64,000 nt of DNA, from contig OW387135.1 of assembly GCA_936440205.1 (NCBI GenBank), positions 21,802,792 to 21,866,791 of the forward strand, written 5' to 3'. Positions 36,869 through 49,290 of the stretch are shown piece by piece. Each line of letters begins with the position of its first letter. Position 1 is the stretch's first letter. Below the pieces are notes generated by a model. The model was not told the origin of the DNA. It was given only the letters and a program-made list of their open reading frames with translations, and did not search any database. The position numbers and the translations under genes were made by a program. The DNA comes from Lepidonotus clava. Taxonomy: Eukaryota > Annelida > Polychaeta > Phyllodocida > Polynoidae.

Positions 36869-38050
36869 AAGACTCAGGGTTAAGAGTGACTCTCCACTGG
36901 GGTGGAGAGCATAGAGGCTATGTCATAAGTTTGGTAAAACAGAGGCGTGAGCGCCGGTAGCTTCAGAGTGTAACGTGTAAGCAGATAGGTAAAACCTCCT
37001 GGAGTAAACAGTACTGTGAAAGCTATTGTTGGGCAAGTGAGCTGGGCCGAGCTGCTGGACTAGGCTAGGAGCTTTGGCTGTGTGTGGTTGAGTAGACAGC
37101 CTCTCTGGATTGATAGTTGTCAACAGGAGCACAGCAACATACATTACATGTTTGGACTTATATTATCATTTCATTCGAGTGTTCTGTCACCTCTTGATGG
37201 CGAGCTACATTCTGAGATGACTTGCAGCTGAGATGAGAAGGAAAACTACAGTATACATGAGCTAGCGGGATGGAATAACTAATACGGAATAATGATAATT
37301 GGCAACCCTATGCATTTATAACAGTAAAATAAAACCCTATAGTTCAGGCCTTTCTTCCACTTTAAAGATATCATATCATACTAGCATACTATTACTACTA
37401 TAATGATGAGTTAAATTATTAAGTATATTACTTGAAATATGACATGAAAGTATATATGACACTAAAATAGATAATACTTGAAACACGACACAGAAGTAAT
37501 TTTAACATGAAAACGATATTACTTGATATATCACGAAAGTAAATGTGACACGAAAATAGATATTATTCAAAATATGACACACAAATATGTAGACTCGAGT
37601 GCCTCGAATTGTCATTCGAATCATAATAATTTTATGAAGTATCTTATTTTGCAGACTGTTTTAGTGTTCAAATTACATGATCAAAATGAACTAATGAGCT
37701 GCTATGTACCTCTTGGATGCCTATAAAAGGCAATTTGTTGCAGGAAAATAAGTCAGTGTCATCTTTGGCAGTCAACTACTAACGCCTACTTGTTATTCAC
37801 TTATACTTTGGGACAGTATAACATTATAACTGTAATCAGTACCCAAGGATGGGCCCAGAAGTGAGCACTGGGGTCCTGATCACTTGACCACCAGCACACC
37901 CAAAGATGAACCCTAGAAAGCAGGTTTGGGTGGATGTTCCAGCAAGACTTATAATTTATGTTAGATCTGATACTCAATACTCTGACCAGAAACATGTAAC
38001 AACCCACTATTTTAAGAACAATACTAGGCTGTTCAAGTTGACATATACTG

Positions 38051-38412
38051 AAGGCCCATTCGCCCTGGCCGATAGTTCCATCGCTTGGGGCAGCGAAATA
38101 TTTATCGGATGCACAAGACGATTCTCTCAGCCCCGATAAAATTATCGCAAGCAAGGGAAAATGTGATAACTAGCATTCATACTGACAAAAGAGGTCCCTA
38201 GCGATTGCAAACGATAATTTTTCAAGTACTTCAGTACTTCAAAAACTACTTCAAGTACCCTGCAGTCGGCTGGGATTCAAACGATTTGATCCAACATGTT
38301 GGATCGGATCGGTTGAACCCCACCGATCACATTGTCGGTGCTGGCAGGAACTTTAAACGACAATTGTCGCAACAGATCGCTAGCACCGCGTCGGCCAGGG
38401 CGAATGGGCCTT
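38051..38412. mobile_element. MITE with perfect 22-bp inverted ends, 362 bp
   Basis: The ends begin AAGGCCCATTCGCCCTGGCC and are perfectly inverted over 22 bases. The first duplication copy preserves the pre-insertion sequence TATACTGACTTG, which this element splits after ACTG; only one base (G) appears duplicated. Perfect ends and absence from the first copy indicate an insertion younger than the duplication. Confidence 0.85.
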
Positions 38413-39031
38413 GACTTGTACACCGATGCCCGTCATTGTACACAGCTGCGTAAAAATTATCAAACATGCTTAAAATTGGATTGATGCGGCCGTCGGCATT
38501 GGCGTCAGTGGTTGGCCCTGATGGCTGCACCAATGGCCACCCCAATAGTTTGTGGGTATGGCTTGTCAAGTCAGAGTCGGCTGATGGGCCATACCAACCA
38601 ATTTACCAAAAATTGCTTAGTGGGTATTGGTGTGGTGCCCTGCTAGCTCATATGCCCGAACGGAGGTAATGGCAGCACCAATTTACCAAAAATCGCTTAG
38701 TGGGTATTGGTGTGGTGCCCTGCTAGCTCATATGCCCGAACAGAGGTGTTGGGGTATGATTTTCAATGGAACCAGGCCTAAGGTGTTGCAGTGGGGAAAG
38801 AACTATTTGATTACTATGTCTGAAGTACACTCAGATACTATCTACATCTGAATGGCCTTTATATCAGTCAGACGACCAATAAAAATCTGTAATCCTATAT
38901 CTGAAATGATACTCTGAATGTACATAGGTCGAGCAGCCTATTACATCAAACTGAAACATGAGAAAATGATTGGCTAGTACTTACACGGGTGTCAGTCCAC
39001 TGCGTAATCTTAGCTTACTTATAAGAAAGTA

Positions 39032-39224
39032 TAGCCCCATACTCACAAAGTAGAATTGGCCGATTTATGGCTGACTCATATCAAACATGTATATTTCAAT
39101 ATACCATACTGACAGGTGATCTGAATAGGTGCTAAAATTGGCTGATTCGATGAGAATTATCGGCCAATTTAAGCGCCTATTAGTTGGACGATTCAGTGAA
39201 ATTTGCCTAGTGGATAAAGGGCTT
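39032..39224. mobile_element. Shortened duplicate of the MITE at 36620
   Basis: Same ends as the first-copy element, with an internal loss of about 50 bp and scattered substitutions. Confidence 0.65.
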
Positions 39225-39749
39225 AAGACTCAGGGTTAAGAATGACTCTCCACTAGGGTGGAGAGCATAGAGGCTATGTCATAGGTTTGGTAAAACAGAG
39301 GCGTGAGCGCTGGTAGCTTCAGAGTGTAACGTGTAAGCAGATAGGTAAAACCTCCTGGAGTAAACAGTACTGTGAAAGCTATTGTTGGGCAAGTGAGCTG
39401 GGCCGAGCTGCTGGACTAGGCTAGGGGCTTTGGCTGTGTGTGGTTGAGTGGACAGCCTCTCTGGATTGATAGTTGTCAACAGGAGCACAGCAACATACAT
39501 TACATGTTTGGACTTATATTATCATTTCATTCGAGTGTTCTGTCACCTCTTGATGGCGAGCTACATTCTGAGATGACTTGCAGCTGAGATGAGAAGGAAA
39601 ACTACAGTATACATGAGCTAGCGGGATGGAATAACTGATACGGAATAATGATAATTGGCAACCCTATGCATTTATAACAGTAAAATAAAACCCTATAGTT
39701 CAGGCCTTTCTTCCACTTTAAAGATATCATATCATACTAGCATACTATT

Positions 39750-42700
39750 ATTGAAATAGCGTGAATTGGCCTTTAACCAACAGTAACCATCTACAAACCT
39801 TTCTTTTTCATACGAGGCATACTTTTAAAGCCAGAATTGACTTATGATTTAAAATAAACCAAAAATACTAAGTCATTGCTTAAGGTGACACTTGCAGGGG
39901 GCAATCTGCGTGTTGGAAATAGAACCTGTGTGTTTGAATCCGATACTGTCACTAATATCACTTACTGGACCTACGTAGGTGCCAGCCTACTTTCTAATTA
40001 ACGATGTGGAAAAGGAGAAATGCGATCCCATGTCATTTGGGGACGCGTTGAATTGAGACAGAGGTCGGCTAAAGAGTTACACTATTTAATTGTAACCAGA
40101 TACCACTCGGATTTCATTGTCATACAATGTCATCATACTAAATTTACTCTTATTGTTACATGTTTTGTGTACTGTTCACACGATGCACTACGGCCTATAA
40201 TTTTACTTTGGTCTTTCTGTTTTATGTGGAAATGACCCCATCTTAAGGACCATACACACAAAACGACTTTTACACAGTTTGCCAATGATTCGGTGCTAAA
40301 ATCGGCCTATTCTCATGATTTTCTGTCACTGTGTTGAAATGTGTATGATCTGAATCGATCAAAACTATGAATAAAGATTGGCTGATCATAATATTTAATA
40401 TACATAAATTTAGTCAATTTTACCACTTAAATCTCCTCTAGGGTATAATAGGGATTGAGAAGTAACCAATGGCGTCCCATTGATCGGGTATACGTAGTCA
40501 TACATCTAATTAATTATCATAATACTTTCACGTTTATAGCAGGCTTCTACTAATTCAAGATTCAGTTGGATAGAAACTGATTTTGTCACTTTCTTTAGAT
40601 GGCCACCTCAAACATTTTACCGAACATAAACTGACGCTATAAAGGTTCCTGGTTTATCAAAAGCAAAGAACGAAATATAGGCCTAAACATCAGAGACATA
40701 CAACCATTTATACCCATGGGTTGTCAATAATGAATTTACTGACGTGAGATCAGGCAAACTCCTGGTATTGTAATGCAGCTATTCAAACAATCTCTGTCAA
40801 TGAAATACAAGACTAAGCATACTTTCCATTAATTACATACATCCATGTATACATATACAGCGTAATACACTGCAACATATTATATTCAGGTCTGCATAGC
40901 AAAAAATGGAGCATGCATACTCTCCGCTTCATTTCTCTTACGCCTAAGCTCTAGGATTTTTGTTTTTATCATGTCATAATTTCCTTTAGTATCAGCTCCT
41001 TTCCTAGATAATTGATTAAGTACATTGCTGGTGCATTCCTTATAGTATTCTCCTGAGACTTCTAACTGAACAGCATACGTTACTTCACTTTGTGGTTAAA
41101 GGGCCTTTCCAACACAAAAATACTCTTGTCTCAGCAGATTAAATTAGGCTGCTGAAAGGCACTTACATTGAAGTTCCGTACCCGCATTAATGAGTAATTG
41201 GAGTGGAAGTCTAGGAAATGAACTAAAACACAACCGGAACATTTTCAGTTAAAGCGTGCAGTTTATATTATGTACATGCAAGTGCTGAGTAGAAAAATAG
41301 TTTTTGTTTGGAAAGGTTTTACCGAAAATGTTATCTAAGTATTTTGTAGCAACTGAAACCCAATCAAATTAGTGAACTTTTGAGTTACAGCAGACTTTTT
41401 CTTTAGAACCGTTACAACATTTTCTTTTGAACATATGCTTCCTCTGAGAACTTGTATGCGCTTCTTGAATGATATATAATAGAAAAAAAGCGAAGCAATG
41501 CCTTCAGGTACCACAAGGCAAAATTTAAGAAAATGATTAAGTTGATTAGTCGCTGATGATGAACACACATTGACCTTACAATGTCATCAACATGACCCTG
41601 GACTATGTTTTGAAGAATCTGTAACTTATTTATTGCTCATCATTCATTTAAATTTCATCTTATATTACTGTGCTATAATGTTGTATGATCATTCACCTAA
41701 CCTCTGGAACATCATGTGTTACGTGTGAAGAAGTTAATAGAATTTTCCCCCTCAAAAGAAAGAACTAGCGCAGTTCATGATCAAGTCACCAGCAGGACAA
41801 AGTGAAAGGAGTCATCTAACCAGGTCAGTACACTGCACATTATAAAGGGATTTCTTAATGTTGGTTAACATTCATCGTAAAGGCAGTTCAACCATATAAA
41901 CAAGTTAATTACATACAATGTATAACCACCAAGACAGATTTTCATTTATTTGGTCCTCAGCCTGATTGAGTGTCTAGGGGTCCTGGACTGTAGACTGGAA
42001 CTGGCATGAAAAAAACGATTGAAAATTAATAGTAAAACCTTACCATTTGAGTGGGCAGCCATTCTCACTCGACTTTACTCCCAGGCCAGTAGATAATACT
42101 GCAGACTATACAAACGTCATTGGTCTGCTTTCCCCTCACCAGGGTTCATGTTTCTACTGAGAAGGGGCACCAGCCTTAGATAGAAAGGTGCATGTAGCCT
42201 GTGCATCTGGCTTTTGACTAAGCACTCAAATCTTAGGTCTTGATTGAAAGACTTACAATTTATTTCAAAGACAGTATTTTCTTCTTTCTATGACTTGCAT
42301 ACCAGGCCAATAGGATTGTGAATTGTGAATTTGAGTATATATGAATAAAAATCGTCTCCGAATCAATTATATTCATCCTTCTAAGGATATGAATCAAATT
42401 AATTCATAAATACTCATTGCACATTGAATGCCTCATAATAGTTTTCCCTTGTAGCTTCTAATTATATTTTCCAATTTGCGACATCAACCTAGCAGTTGCA
42501 TCAACCCCTATTCTCGGAAATGTGGGTTTCTTGCCATCCTTTACGAGTCTATGGGTATGGAAGGGTACTTTGGTTATAATCTTTCATTTTCAACACAGGC
42601 GCTTTTTCCTTAAAGATCTACTTTGATAAGGCTACATTATTGAGGGTAGTGACTGAGTCTCAATGGTGCAGTTCCATGTGCTCAGGACAATATTTTACCA

Positions 42701-44869
42701 TATTATAATATATTGGAAATTTGATTCCAGCACACAACTTTTAGGTTTTCTTACTAAGGTTCAGGGTTCCTTATAGTAAGGATTTTGGTTGCCCCTATGA
42801 AGGTTTTTTTCAAACATTCATACAGTTTGGGGAAGGAAAGCATGAAATCTCTGCGGTTATGGAGGTTTTTATGAAATTAGCTAAAGGTAATACAGAGATT
42901 CACCAAACAAGATGCATTCAGGTCATTCTATTAACCAGGCTTCAGTGATATACGATCTGAGAATTATTGGCTATAGGATTGAAAACCTACTGATAATTTG
43001 GAAGGTGGGACCTTTATTTATACACACGCTGGTGCCCCTTTGGCCATTGGAATAGCGAAAAATTGTAGGAAATGTTTTCTCATCTAAACCTCCCTCTTAT
43101 GATGGGTGTCTTTGTCGAAATTGTAGTAGTTAGATAGCTCCAACTCTGTCTATTAATGAAGTAAACACAAATGAAGGGGAACGCGGGGGGTCAAGTGCTT
43201 TAGTATCAATTTTTCAAATGCATATTACATACTTAAAGGGGGTCGAAGGTCTTGAAGTCACGTAAAACGTATATACGTAAAAAATCAGTGAATCAGACAC
43301 AGATTGGAGACATACAATGTTTATTCACTATAGGCATATAAAAGTGATGTGATTTAATTAAGATGAGTGATTGTTTGTGATATCTGAGGGCATGGTTTGG
43401 TAGCCCTACAAAGATAGTAAAGCTTCCTTATAGGGTGTGGTGGGTGCGATCAGGTGTGGGTGAGGAGTGATTAATCTGTCAAGTTCAGACCCAATGTTTC
43501 CCAAAGTCAGTCTGTATACCAGCAACCATTTTAGTTGTGAATTCCACCCTGTATCCCAGCATGCTTTGGGGCTGCTGGTTTATGGCATGAGGTTCATAAA
43601 CCAGCCAGCAACCCAACATCCAACAAAGGGATTGCCCATACTAATTATAGACAGCCAATAAAAGGATTCTTAACCAATTTGAAGTGGCCAATGAAAGCCA
43701 TGGACTGTTTTGGGTGTACGGACCCTTTATGTAATAGCTTATCTGGGTCAGAATGGACTAAGGAGTGACCTTCCTGGTCAGTGAGGCCGTTTTATAGAGG
43801 GGAAGGTCATGTGACCAGAGTTTTGTCCATTTCAGGTTAGTGTGTAGATTTTAGTGTCATAACAAGGCCAGTTCCTTGGGGTATAAGGAGGCAAGTATTG
43901 GTTATGATATGCGGTCTGTACACTGATTATTGGCAATTTGAAATTACCCCACAATGGACAGCCCCTAAAAGGAAATAAAATGAATATTGTTAAACAATTA
44001 CTTGTCAATAAAAAAGTATATTTATTTGTGTAATCTGTGATGTTATATCAGCTCCACACAAGGAAACTTGTTCTTTCTAATAAAAAGGTTACTTATAAGA
44101 CTGGCGAACTACAAAATCTGCAATAATAATTCATTAAATTCCCCCAAAACACTCTTTTAAGACGTGTTCTTTTGAATATCAATGAAAACTCTGTGTTTCT
44201 TCCCTAAGCCTCATCTCATTTCTCAAAGACAAAGGTCGCAATTCTCAATGGCAAGGGTTTTATTTCTCAATGACAAAGGTCACTGTGCAACAGGCTCAAA
44301 CACGACCTTTCAATGTATCTGGTTACTCCCTAATTTTGAGAAGTTTGTGAAACTACTACTCCACAATTCAGGATCTTGCAGGAATAGCCTACTCTCATTG
44401 CAATTAGAGCAACAAGCGATATCAATTTTTTAAACTCAAATATGTATAGGAATATGTCATATGAGCCCAACTCAGGTCTTTGGTAAAATACGAACTATGA
44501 AAACTAGCTTTAACATACCTTAGTTATTGTACTTTCCAAATTTGTTAACAAACAAATACATTTCAGTTGTTTTATACCATTCCAATTTAGTTTAAGATAG
44601 TTTTCATGGCTTTTACCTTAAAACTGACTTAGCTTTCACGTTTGGAGCAGGTAGCTTTAATGTTTGAATTTAGAATAGTATACATCCCTTTTGACTCCAT
44701 TTAATACTATGCTGAAGGTTAAGGCATGCTGTCGGCGATATTATGTTATTTAGGTATTTACCTTAGATAATATCTGAAATTGCCTTTGATATGGTACATT
44801 TGGGCTACTCCAGTCACTTGGTATGATATGCTACCCTTATATAGAACTTTAACCAGATTTCCAAAAGAT
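39750..44869. other. Intergenic, nothing assigned
   Basis: No credible gene. 43240-43980 has a TATAAAA on the minus strand near 43789 and AATAAA near 43319, in LTR-like order, but lacks identifiable TG/CA ends, a primer site or a target duplication, so it is not called. Confidence 0.55.
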
Positions 44870-45720
44870 TTATTTGGTGGATTCTATTACATTGATGTCA
44901 CAGCATGCTAACGGAACATCTGCAATGTTGGCGCTGGTCCAGATTAAATCTTTAGTGGCTTTTACTTTTGTACAATGGATGAAACGTTTCCGCAAAAGGG
45001 AATTAGAAACCACCCTTATGCAAAATGTTAATTTTTCTAAACATACTAGAATATTGAAGGTCACCTGAAAAAAGATCATGGACATATCTTTGAAGGATAC
45101 CATTTCTACTGTTTTTTGGGGGGATAAATTTGAATGCCTTCTTCCAAAACGTTCGATTAATTGAAGTTGAATTCATAACAGTGGTGTAAATCTGCAACCT
45201 AATCATTTGAAGGCGCACGTCATCGAGGGTAATTTCTGAGGTAATTCATTCTGATCAAGGTCCACCTGTTGTACGATAACCAACAGTGATTTCTCTTGAT
45301 GTCCCCAATATGAATATTGCATGAGAAGATTATCTCTAAACCGTGACCGCTGCAACTCGCAAGGGATGTTGATAACGATGACAAAGAGAACAACTCCTTC
45401 AAGGAGAACATACAGGGTTGGTTACGTCATTTCCTCCGTCAGAACCTTACCCACGGTCATATTTCCGGCAGCCAGTTTGTCTATTTGGTTCTTTTGGGTA
45501 TGGTCTGAAATAATTGGCAAAAGATACTTGCACTGGGATGACACTGGATTCCTGGAGCATTTGTAGTTAGAGAAATGGCACCCATCCAAGTTGTGGCATA
45601 GCAGTACTGTTTTGAAACAAAACTCTTTTTGTTTTTTGGTCTGTTACCGACTAAAATGTCATATGACAGTATGTTATTTGACGGTGAGGTTGAGGCCTCA
45701 CCAAATCCAAACATTCTAAT
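44870..45720 (-). other. Possible decayed coding sequence (unidentified)
   Basis: Several overlapping minus-strand frames cover 850 bp with protein-like composition, for example a hydrophobic YVLLEGVVLFVIVINIP segment near 45365-45415 and TVMNSTSINRTFWKKAFKFI near 45120-45180. No single frame is continuous, no splice sites join them convincingly, and I do not recognise a family. It could be an old processed pseudogene, a mobile-element remnant or chance. The right edge (TTTGACGGTGAGGTTGAGGC) recurs in diverged form near 47637-47660. Confidence 0.2.
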
Positions 45721-45737
45721 TAATAATGGCGTTATGC

Positions 45738-45902
45738 TATATGTATGTTATAATGTATGTATGTACATGTATGTATGTATGTATGTATGTATGTATACGT
45801 AAGTATGTAAGTATGCATGTAGGTGTTATGTGTGTATGTCTCTGGGTGTGCGTGTATGTAGGCCTATGCGTATGTGAATGTGTTTGTGTGTGTATACATG
45901 TG
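45738..45902. repeat. (ATGT)n/(GT)n microsatellite
   Basis: Perfect ATGT repeats pass into a degenerate TGTATG/GTGT tract. Confidence 0.92.
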
Positions 45903-46252
45903 TGGCCTTTGCGGTAACATTTCCACAAAGAATTGGATTTCCTATAAGTATTTTTCATTCACTTATTAGTGGACAAACAGGTCTTATCAATCTAATAAAA
46001 AAACCGCCAAACCACACACCGACCATAAAGTCATTCCCAAGCCTCTTTCATCTTAATCTCATCTTTTCACACTCCACTATTCGATTCATTCCCCATCCTC
46101 ACCTCCCAACTCTGTATCATTTCCTCTTTTTTACTCCAAGTCCAAATCACACGGAGTATCGTGCTAGTTTGGAGGCACCCCACTCTCTCCCCAACACTGC
46201 TGGCTTGGTCTGCAGGGAATGCTGAGAAGTAAAAGAGCTACTTTTTGTCGGG
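45903..46252. other. Unassigned sequence
   Basis: Pyrimidine-rich A+T-rich stretch between a microsatellite and the G+C-richer island. No exon recognised. Confidence 0.5.
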
Positions 46253-46525
46253 ATGGGGGCTCAGCGTCTCCTAGATATCGTTATTAAAGGGTCAGTGGCG
46301 CCATTAGTTCGACTGGCGGGGGCGGCAGTGGCGCCACCTAGAGGTCGTGTCTGTCACTACATCCGGGACTTCCCACAGCCTCGGTTTCATCTCGAGGCTT
46401 TGATCGAGGTGCTGCTGGATCACGGGATAGCTCTCGGTCATGAACAGTCCCAGGGACAAGTGTGCACTATATCAGGCCTTAGGCATCTCGTAAACGTAAT
46501 AAAGATCATAGGATGTATACCTTGA
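46253..46525 (+). CDS. Small hypothetical open frame in a G+C-rich island
   Basis: A 90-residue ATG-initiated frame beginning MGAQRLLDIVIKGSVAPLVR, with a Leu/Val-rich, partly helical composition, and no family that I recognise. It lies in a distinctly G+C-richer island within A+T-rich DNA and spans a CTCF-like motif. The minus strand of the same island is also open over about 47 codons (ESYPVIQQHLDQSLEMKPRL...), so openness may just reflect base composition. There are no flanking introns or a promoter that I can support. It is listed as a candidate only. Confidence 0.2.
   Translation: MGAQRLLDIVIKGSVAPLVRLAGAAVAPPRGRVCHYIRDFPQPRFHLEALIEVLLDHGIALGHEQSQGQVCTISGLRHLVNVIKIIGCIP
46331..46344 (-). 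promoter_or_regulatory. CTCF-like motif CCTCTAGGTGGCGC
   Basis: On the minus strand it agrees with CCASYAGRKGGCRS at 13 of 14 positions. It sits in the G+C-rich island and, unlike the one at 23.5 kb, not in a recognisable transposon. Confidence 0.4.
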
Positions 46526-47405
46526 GAAATTATGCACGGGTATAGGCCTAATTGAATTTTCTAGAAAAAGATTATACTGTAGTATAAACCGCTTTGAGTT
46601 CGCTTTTAATGGCTATTCTGTACCCACAGGGCATATGGAAATATATAAAGCAAAAGTATGAGAGAATGATTTGATTCAATTTATATCATTTGACAACATA
46701 GACTTGCAATCCATTAGCAATTGGGTAATACATAGGATTACTTATCTAAATTGATATTGAAGTAGATGCTCTTTATATTCAGAAAGTTTAAATGAAACAG
46801 GGTGAATCTCTGTACAAAATGTTTGTTTGAAATATCTTTAGCCTTTCTGTTCAATCCCTTTTTTATGCATCACCTAAATAAATCCTGCGTGCTGGAACGA
46901 TAGTAAAAATCCCGATTAATAGCTTATACGTGGAATAAGCAAATCTAAGCGGTTGGTATGAACACCTTTATTAGAATATCCAAAGGCAGCTCGCCACAAT
47001 AATCCTCTCTAAGAAAGTAAAAACAAACCACAACGAACTATCTAATTCTTCAGGGACCAAACCGGGTATCAAACTATTACCACAATAATCCCAGTCCAAA
47101 CTTATGGACCTCAGAGGCTTCCCACAGATGCCTTAATATAGAACACCATACTTTTTGTGATACATTTAGGTACTTAACTTTGACTTCAGGGGGCATGCAC
47201 ACCCGCCCTTTAATGAGCTAACCCGCCGAGCAGCTCAATAGAAGTTGTACTGCTCTCGTAACGAGATCGGGGATCAAGCAGTGTCGTCAGGACGTCAGAG
47301 GGCGAGGGGATCTGCCTAAATACCCACCCAACCTGCTGTAACATCACACTGTTTATCAGGCTTAGCGAATTCCATTAGGTAGGCCTCGCCTATCAACCAG
47401 AAGCT
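46526..47405. other. Intergenic, nothing assigned
   Basis: No gene or structured repeat recognised. Confidence 0.6.
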
Positions 47406-47600
47406 GGGATAAGTAGGCAAGGATGAAGGTTTCTCCTTATTGGCAGAGTTAGTCTTTATGCTCGGTGGGCAAATGGGTTTTATAACCCATTTGATGCTTT
47501 GCTTGGCTGCAGTTGGTTAAGGTGGTCCTGCGTGAGCGAAATGTCATTAGACGGTCTGTTCGTTGAAGTACAGAGAAAATGTTTCTTTGGTCATGATATG
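47406..47600. repeat. Dispersed direct repeat, copy 1
   Basis: GATAAGTAGGCAAGGATGAA through GGGTTTTATAACCCATTTGA and CGAAATGTCATTAGACGGTC recurs at 47984-48200 with about 10-15% divergence. Confidence 0.8.
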
Positions 47601-47983
47601 TTACTTACTGAAATGGTATGTAAAAGTACATTGTTTGATAGTGAGGTTGAGGCTTTACCAAATACAAAACATTGTAATAACGTTATTTTTCACAGAGGTG
47701 TTAATACCCACCCAAAATAGAACGTTATGACAACATTAAGTTTTTGTTGAAGAATGACATTGTAACCAGAACATTACAATGATAATTATAAGCATTGAGC
47801 AATGCTATTGGGAGTAATAAAAAAAATCCAGAATGAAGCAGTATGTTGCTGCACTGTTTAAAGATGTTGAATGCTTTGCTTTGCATGCACGGTTCCAGAA
47901 AAATTACATACAATTTATCAACTATATAGAATTACATAATTCTGTTGCAAGCCTGTTGCCAGAAATATACTATGACAGAAGCA

Positions 47984-48114
47984 GGGATAAGTAGGCAAGG
48001 ATAAAGGTTTCACTTAATTGGCAGAGTTAGTCTTCATGCTCAGCGAGTAAATGGGTTTTATAACCCATTTGATGTTTTGCTTGGCTGCAGTTGGTTGGGC
48101 TGCTTGCACGAAAT

Positions 48115-48161
<47 letters not shown>

Positions 48162-48200
48162 CTGTCTGTTGATGGTAGGGAGAAAAGGTTTTTTTATGGA
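47984..48200. repeat. Dispersed direct repeat, copy 2, with inserted (TA)n
   Basis: Matches 47406-47600. Where copy 1 reads GAAATGTCATTAGAC, copy 2 has a run of about 20 TA dinucleotides (48118-48157) between CAT and TTAGAC. Both copies contain the palindrome GGGTTTTATAACCC. Confidence 0.85.
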
Positions 48201-48299
48201 CTAATACCAGTGGCGGATTACGAGGGGGCATGGGGGCGCGCACCTCTCTGTTTTGCTAGATAAATTGCGTATTCTAACTGGTCATTTATGATAGATTTC

Positions 48300-48431
48300 T
48301 GGTAGAATTGCTCAATGGGAAGTTTCTGGTCGTTTTCAACCATTTTTTGGTCATTTTAACCAAAATTAAGGCACAAGAACTAGTCGAGACAACCAGAATT
48401 TTGGTTTAATCGCTCAATGCCCCCCCCCGTA
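48300..48431. mobile_element. Partial MITE copy related to 19904-20149
   Basis: TTTCTGGTCGTTTTCAACCA ... ACCAGAATTTTGGTTTAATC followed by GCTCAATGCCCCCCCC matches the inner and right end of the element at 19904. The left end is not clear. Confidence 0.6.
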
Positions 48432-48507
48432 AATTCACCTCCAAAGTCATTAATCCGAAAAGGTTACAATAGCGGTCTCCATTTTTAGATTCCTAAATCC
48501 GCCGCTG

Positions 48508-48694
48508 AAAGCGCCATACCCATAACCATGTGGCTGAATTGGCACATAAATCGGAAGATTATTGGAAGAATTTTGTCTACATTGAACAATTATTGCAATA
48601 AATCAGATGAAAATATAGGCCTATAAGTAGGAGTGATACGATCCTATAGACCACAATCGGTTGACCGCGGAACCCCCTTGTGGGTACAGGGCTT
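48508..48694. mobile_element. Short MITE of the ACCCA family, ~187 bp
   Basis: Left end AAGCGCCATACCCATAACCA, right end read inward AAGCCCTGTACCCACAAGGG; TA follows the right end. The interior has ATCGG words. Confidence 0.55.
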
Positions 48695-49201
48695 AGGTCA
48701 ATTGTGTATACACGTAATTGGTTCTCAAATTTAATGTTGTACAATTTTGGGAAATATATAGGCCTACTTGTGTTACTGCCTGGTAATTTAGTGTCAGTTG
48801 TCAACTCGCTTGGATACATATTGGAAGTTATCAACTGACTTAGATACATATTGAAGGCTCGAAGGCAAAAGAAGAAGTATAATAGATGTGACTGCTGCAA
48901 TATCAAAGTTTGACCTTTTCAAGTTCTAGACATCATAAAAAGACGGCCAAGACTGAGAAAAAAGTAAATAATGGTTCCGTCTATTCCTCTTCAATGATTG
49001 ATTTGTATTTCATTGAACTGATGCTTAACCAGTTCCTCGGAGCATAAAACATTATAATATCATCGAATGCAAGGCATCAATGGTTCTAGCTTTCGTTTAG
49101 AGAGAATATGAAAGACAATAATAGGAAGATTTCGGAGATTCGTTGTGTGACTGTAATTTTGTGTACAGCCTATTACCAGGAGCGAGACAAGTCATGTCAA
49201 G

Positions 49202-49203
<2 letters not shown>
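48695..49203. other. Unassigned sequence
   Basis: A+T-rich. It has a small local duplication near 48800-48870 (CAACTYRCTTRGATACATATTG twice) and no gene. Confidence 0.55.

Positions 49204-49290
<87 letters not shown>
49204..49290. repeat. Compound (CA)n(TA)n microsatellite
   Basis: About 23 CA repeats pass into about 18 TA repeats. The same compound form occurs at 16562. Confidence 0.97.

Larger units (their letters stand above)
33689..37393. repeat. Tandem segmental duplication, first copy (3705 bp)
   Basis: It begins ACTACTATAATG and ends CATACTATT, immediately followed by the second copy starting with the same words. Aligned parts of the two copies differ at about 1-2% of positions by eye (around eight differences in the first 540 bp). 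This copy alone holds a 1638-bp TG...CA insertion at 34238-35875. It also retains two MITEs (36028-36303 and 36620-36868) that pre-date the duplication, since the second copy has them wholly or partly. Confidence 0.9.
37394..39749. repeat. Tandem segmental duplication, second copy (2356 bp)
   Basis: Same unit as 33689-37393 but without the 1638-bp insertion and with four private changes: a 362-bp element inserted at 38051-38412; loss of about 100 bp just before that point; an ~85-bp local tandem duplication at 38598-38755 (CAATTTACCAAAAAT...CCCGAACGGAGG); and loss of about 50 bp inside the second MITE near 39048. Confidence 0.9.

Noticed and set aside
43240-43980. Possible minus-strand LTR with TATAAAA and AATAAA
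   Set aside because: No TG/CA boundary pair, primer site or target duplication could be found.
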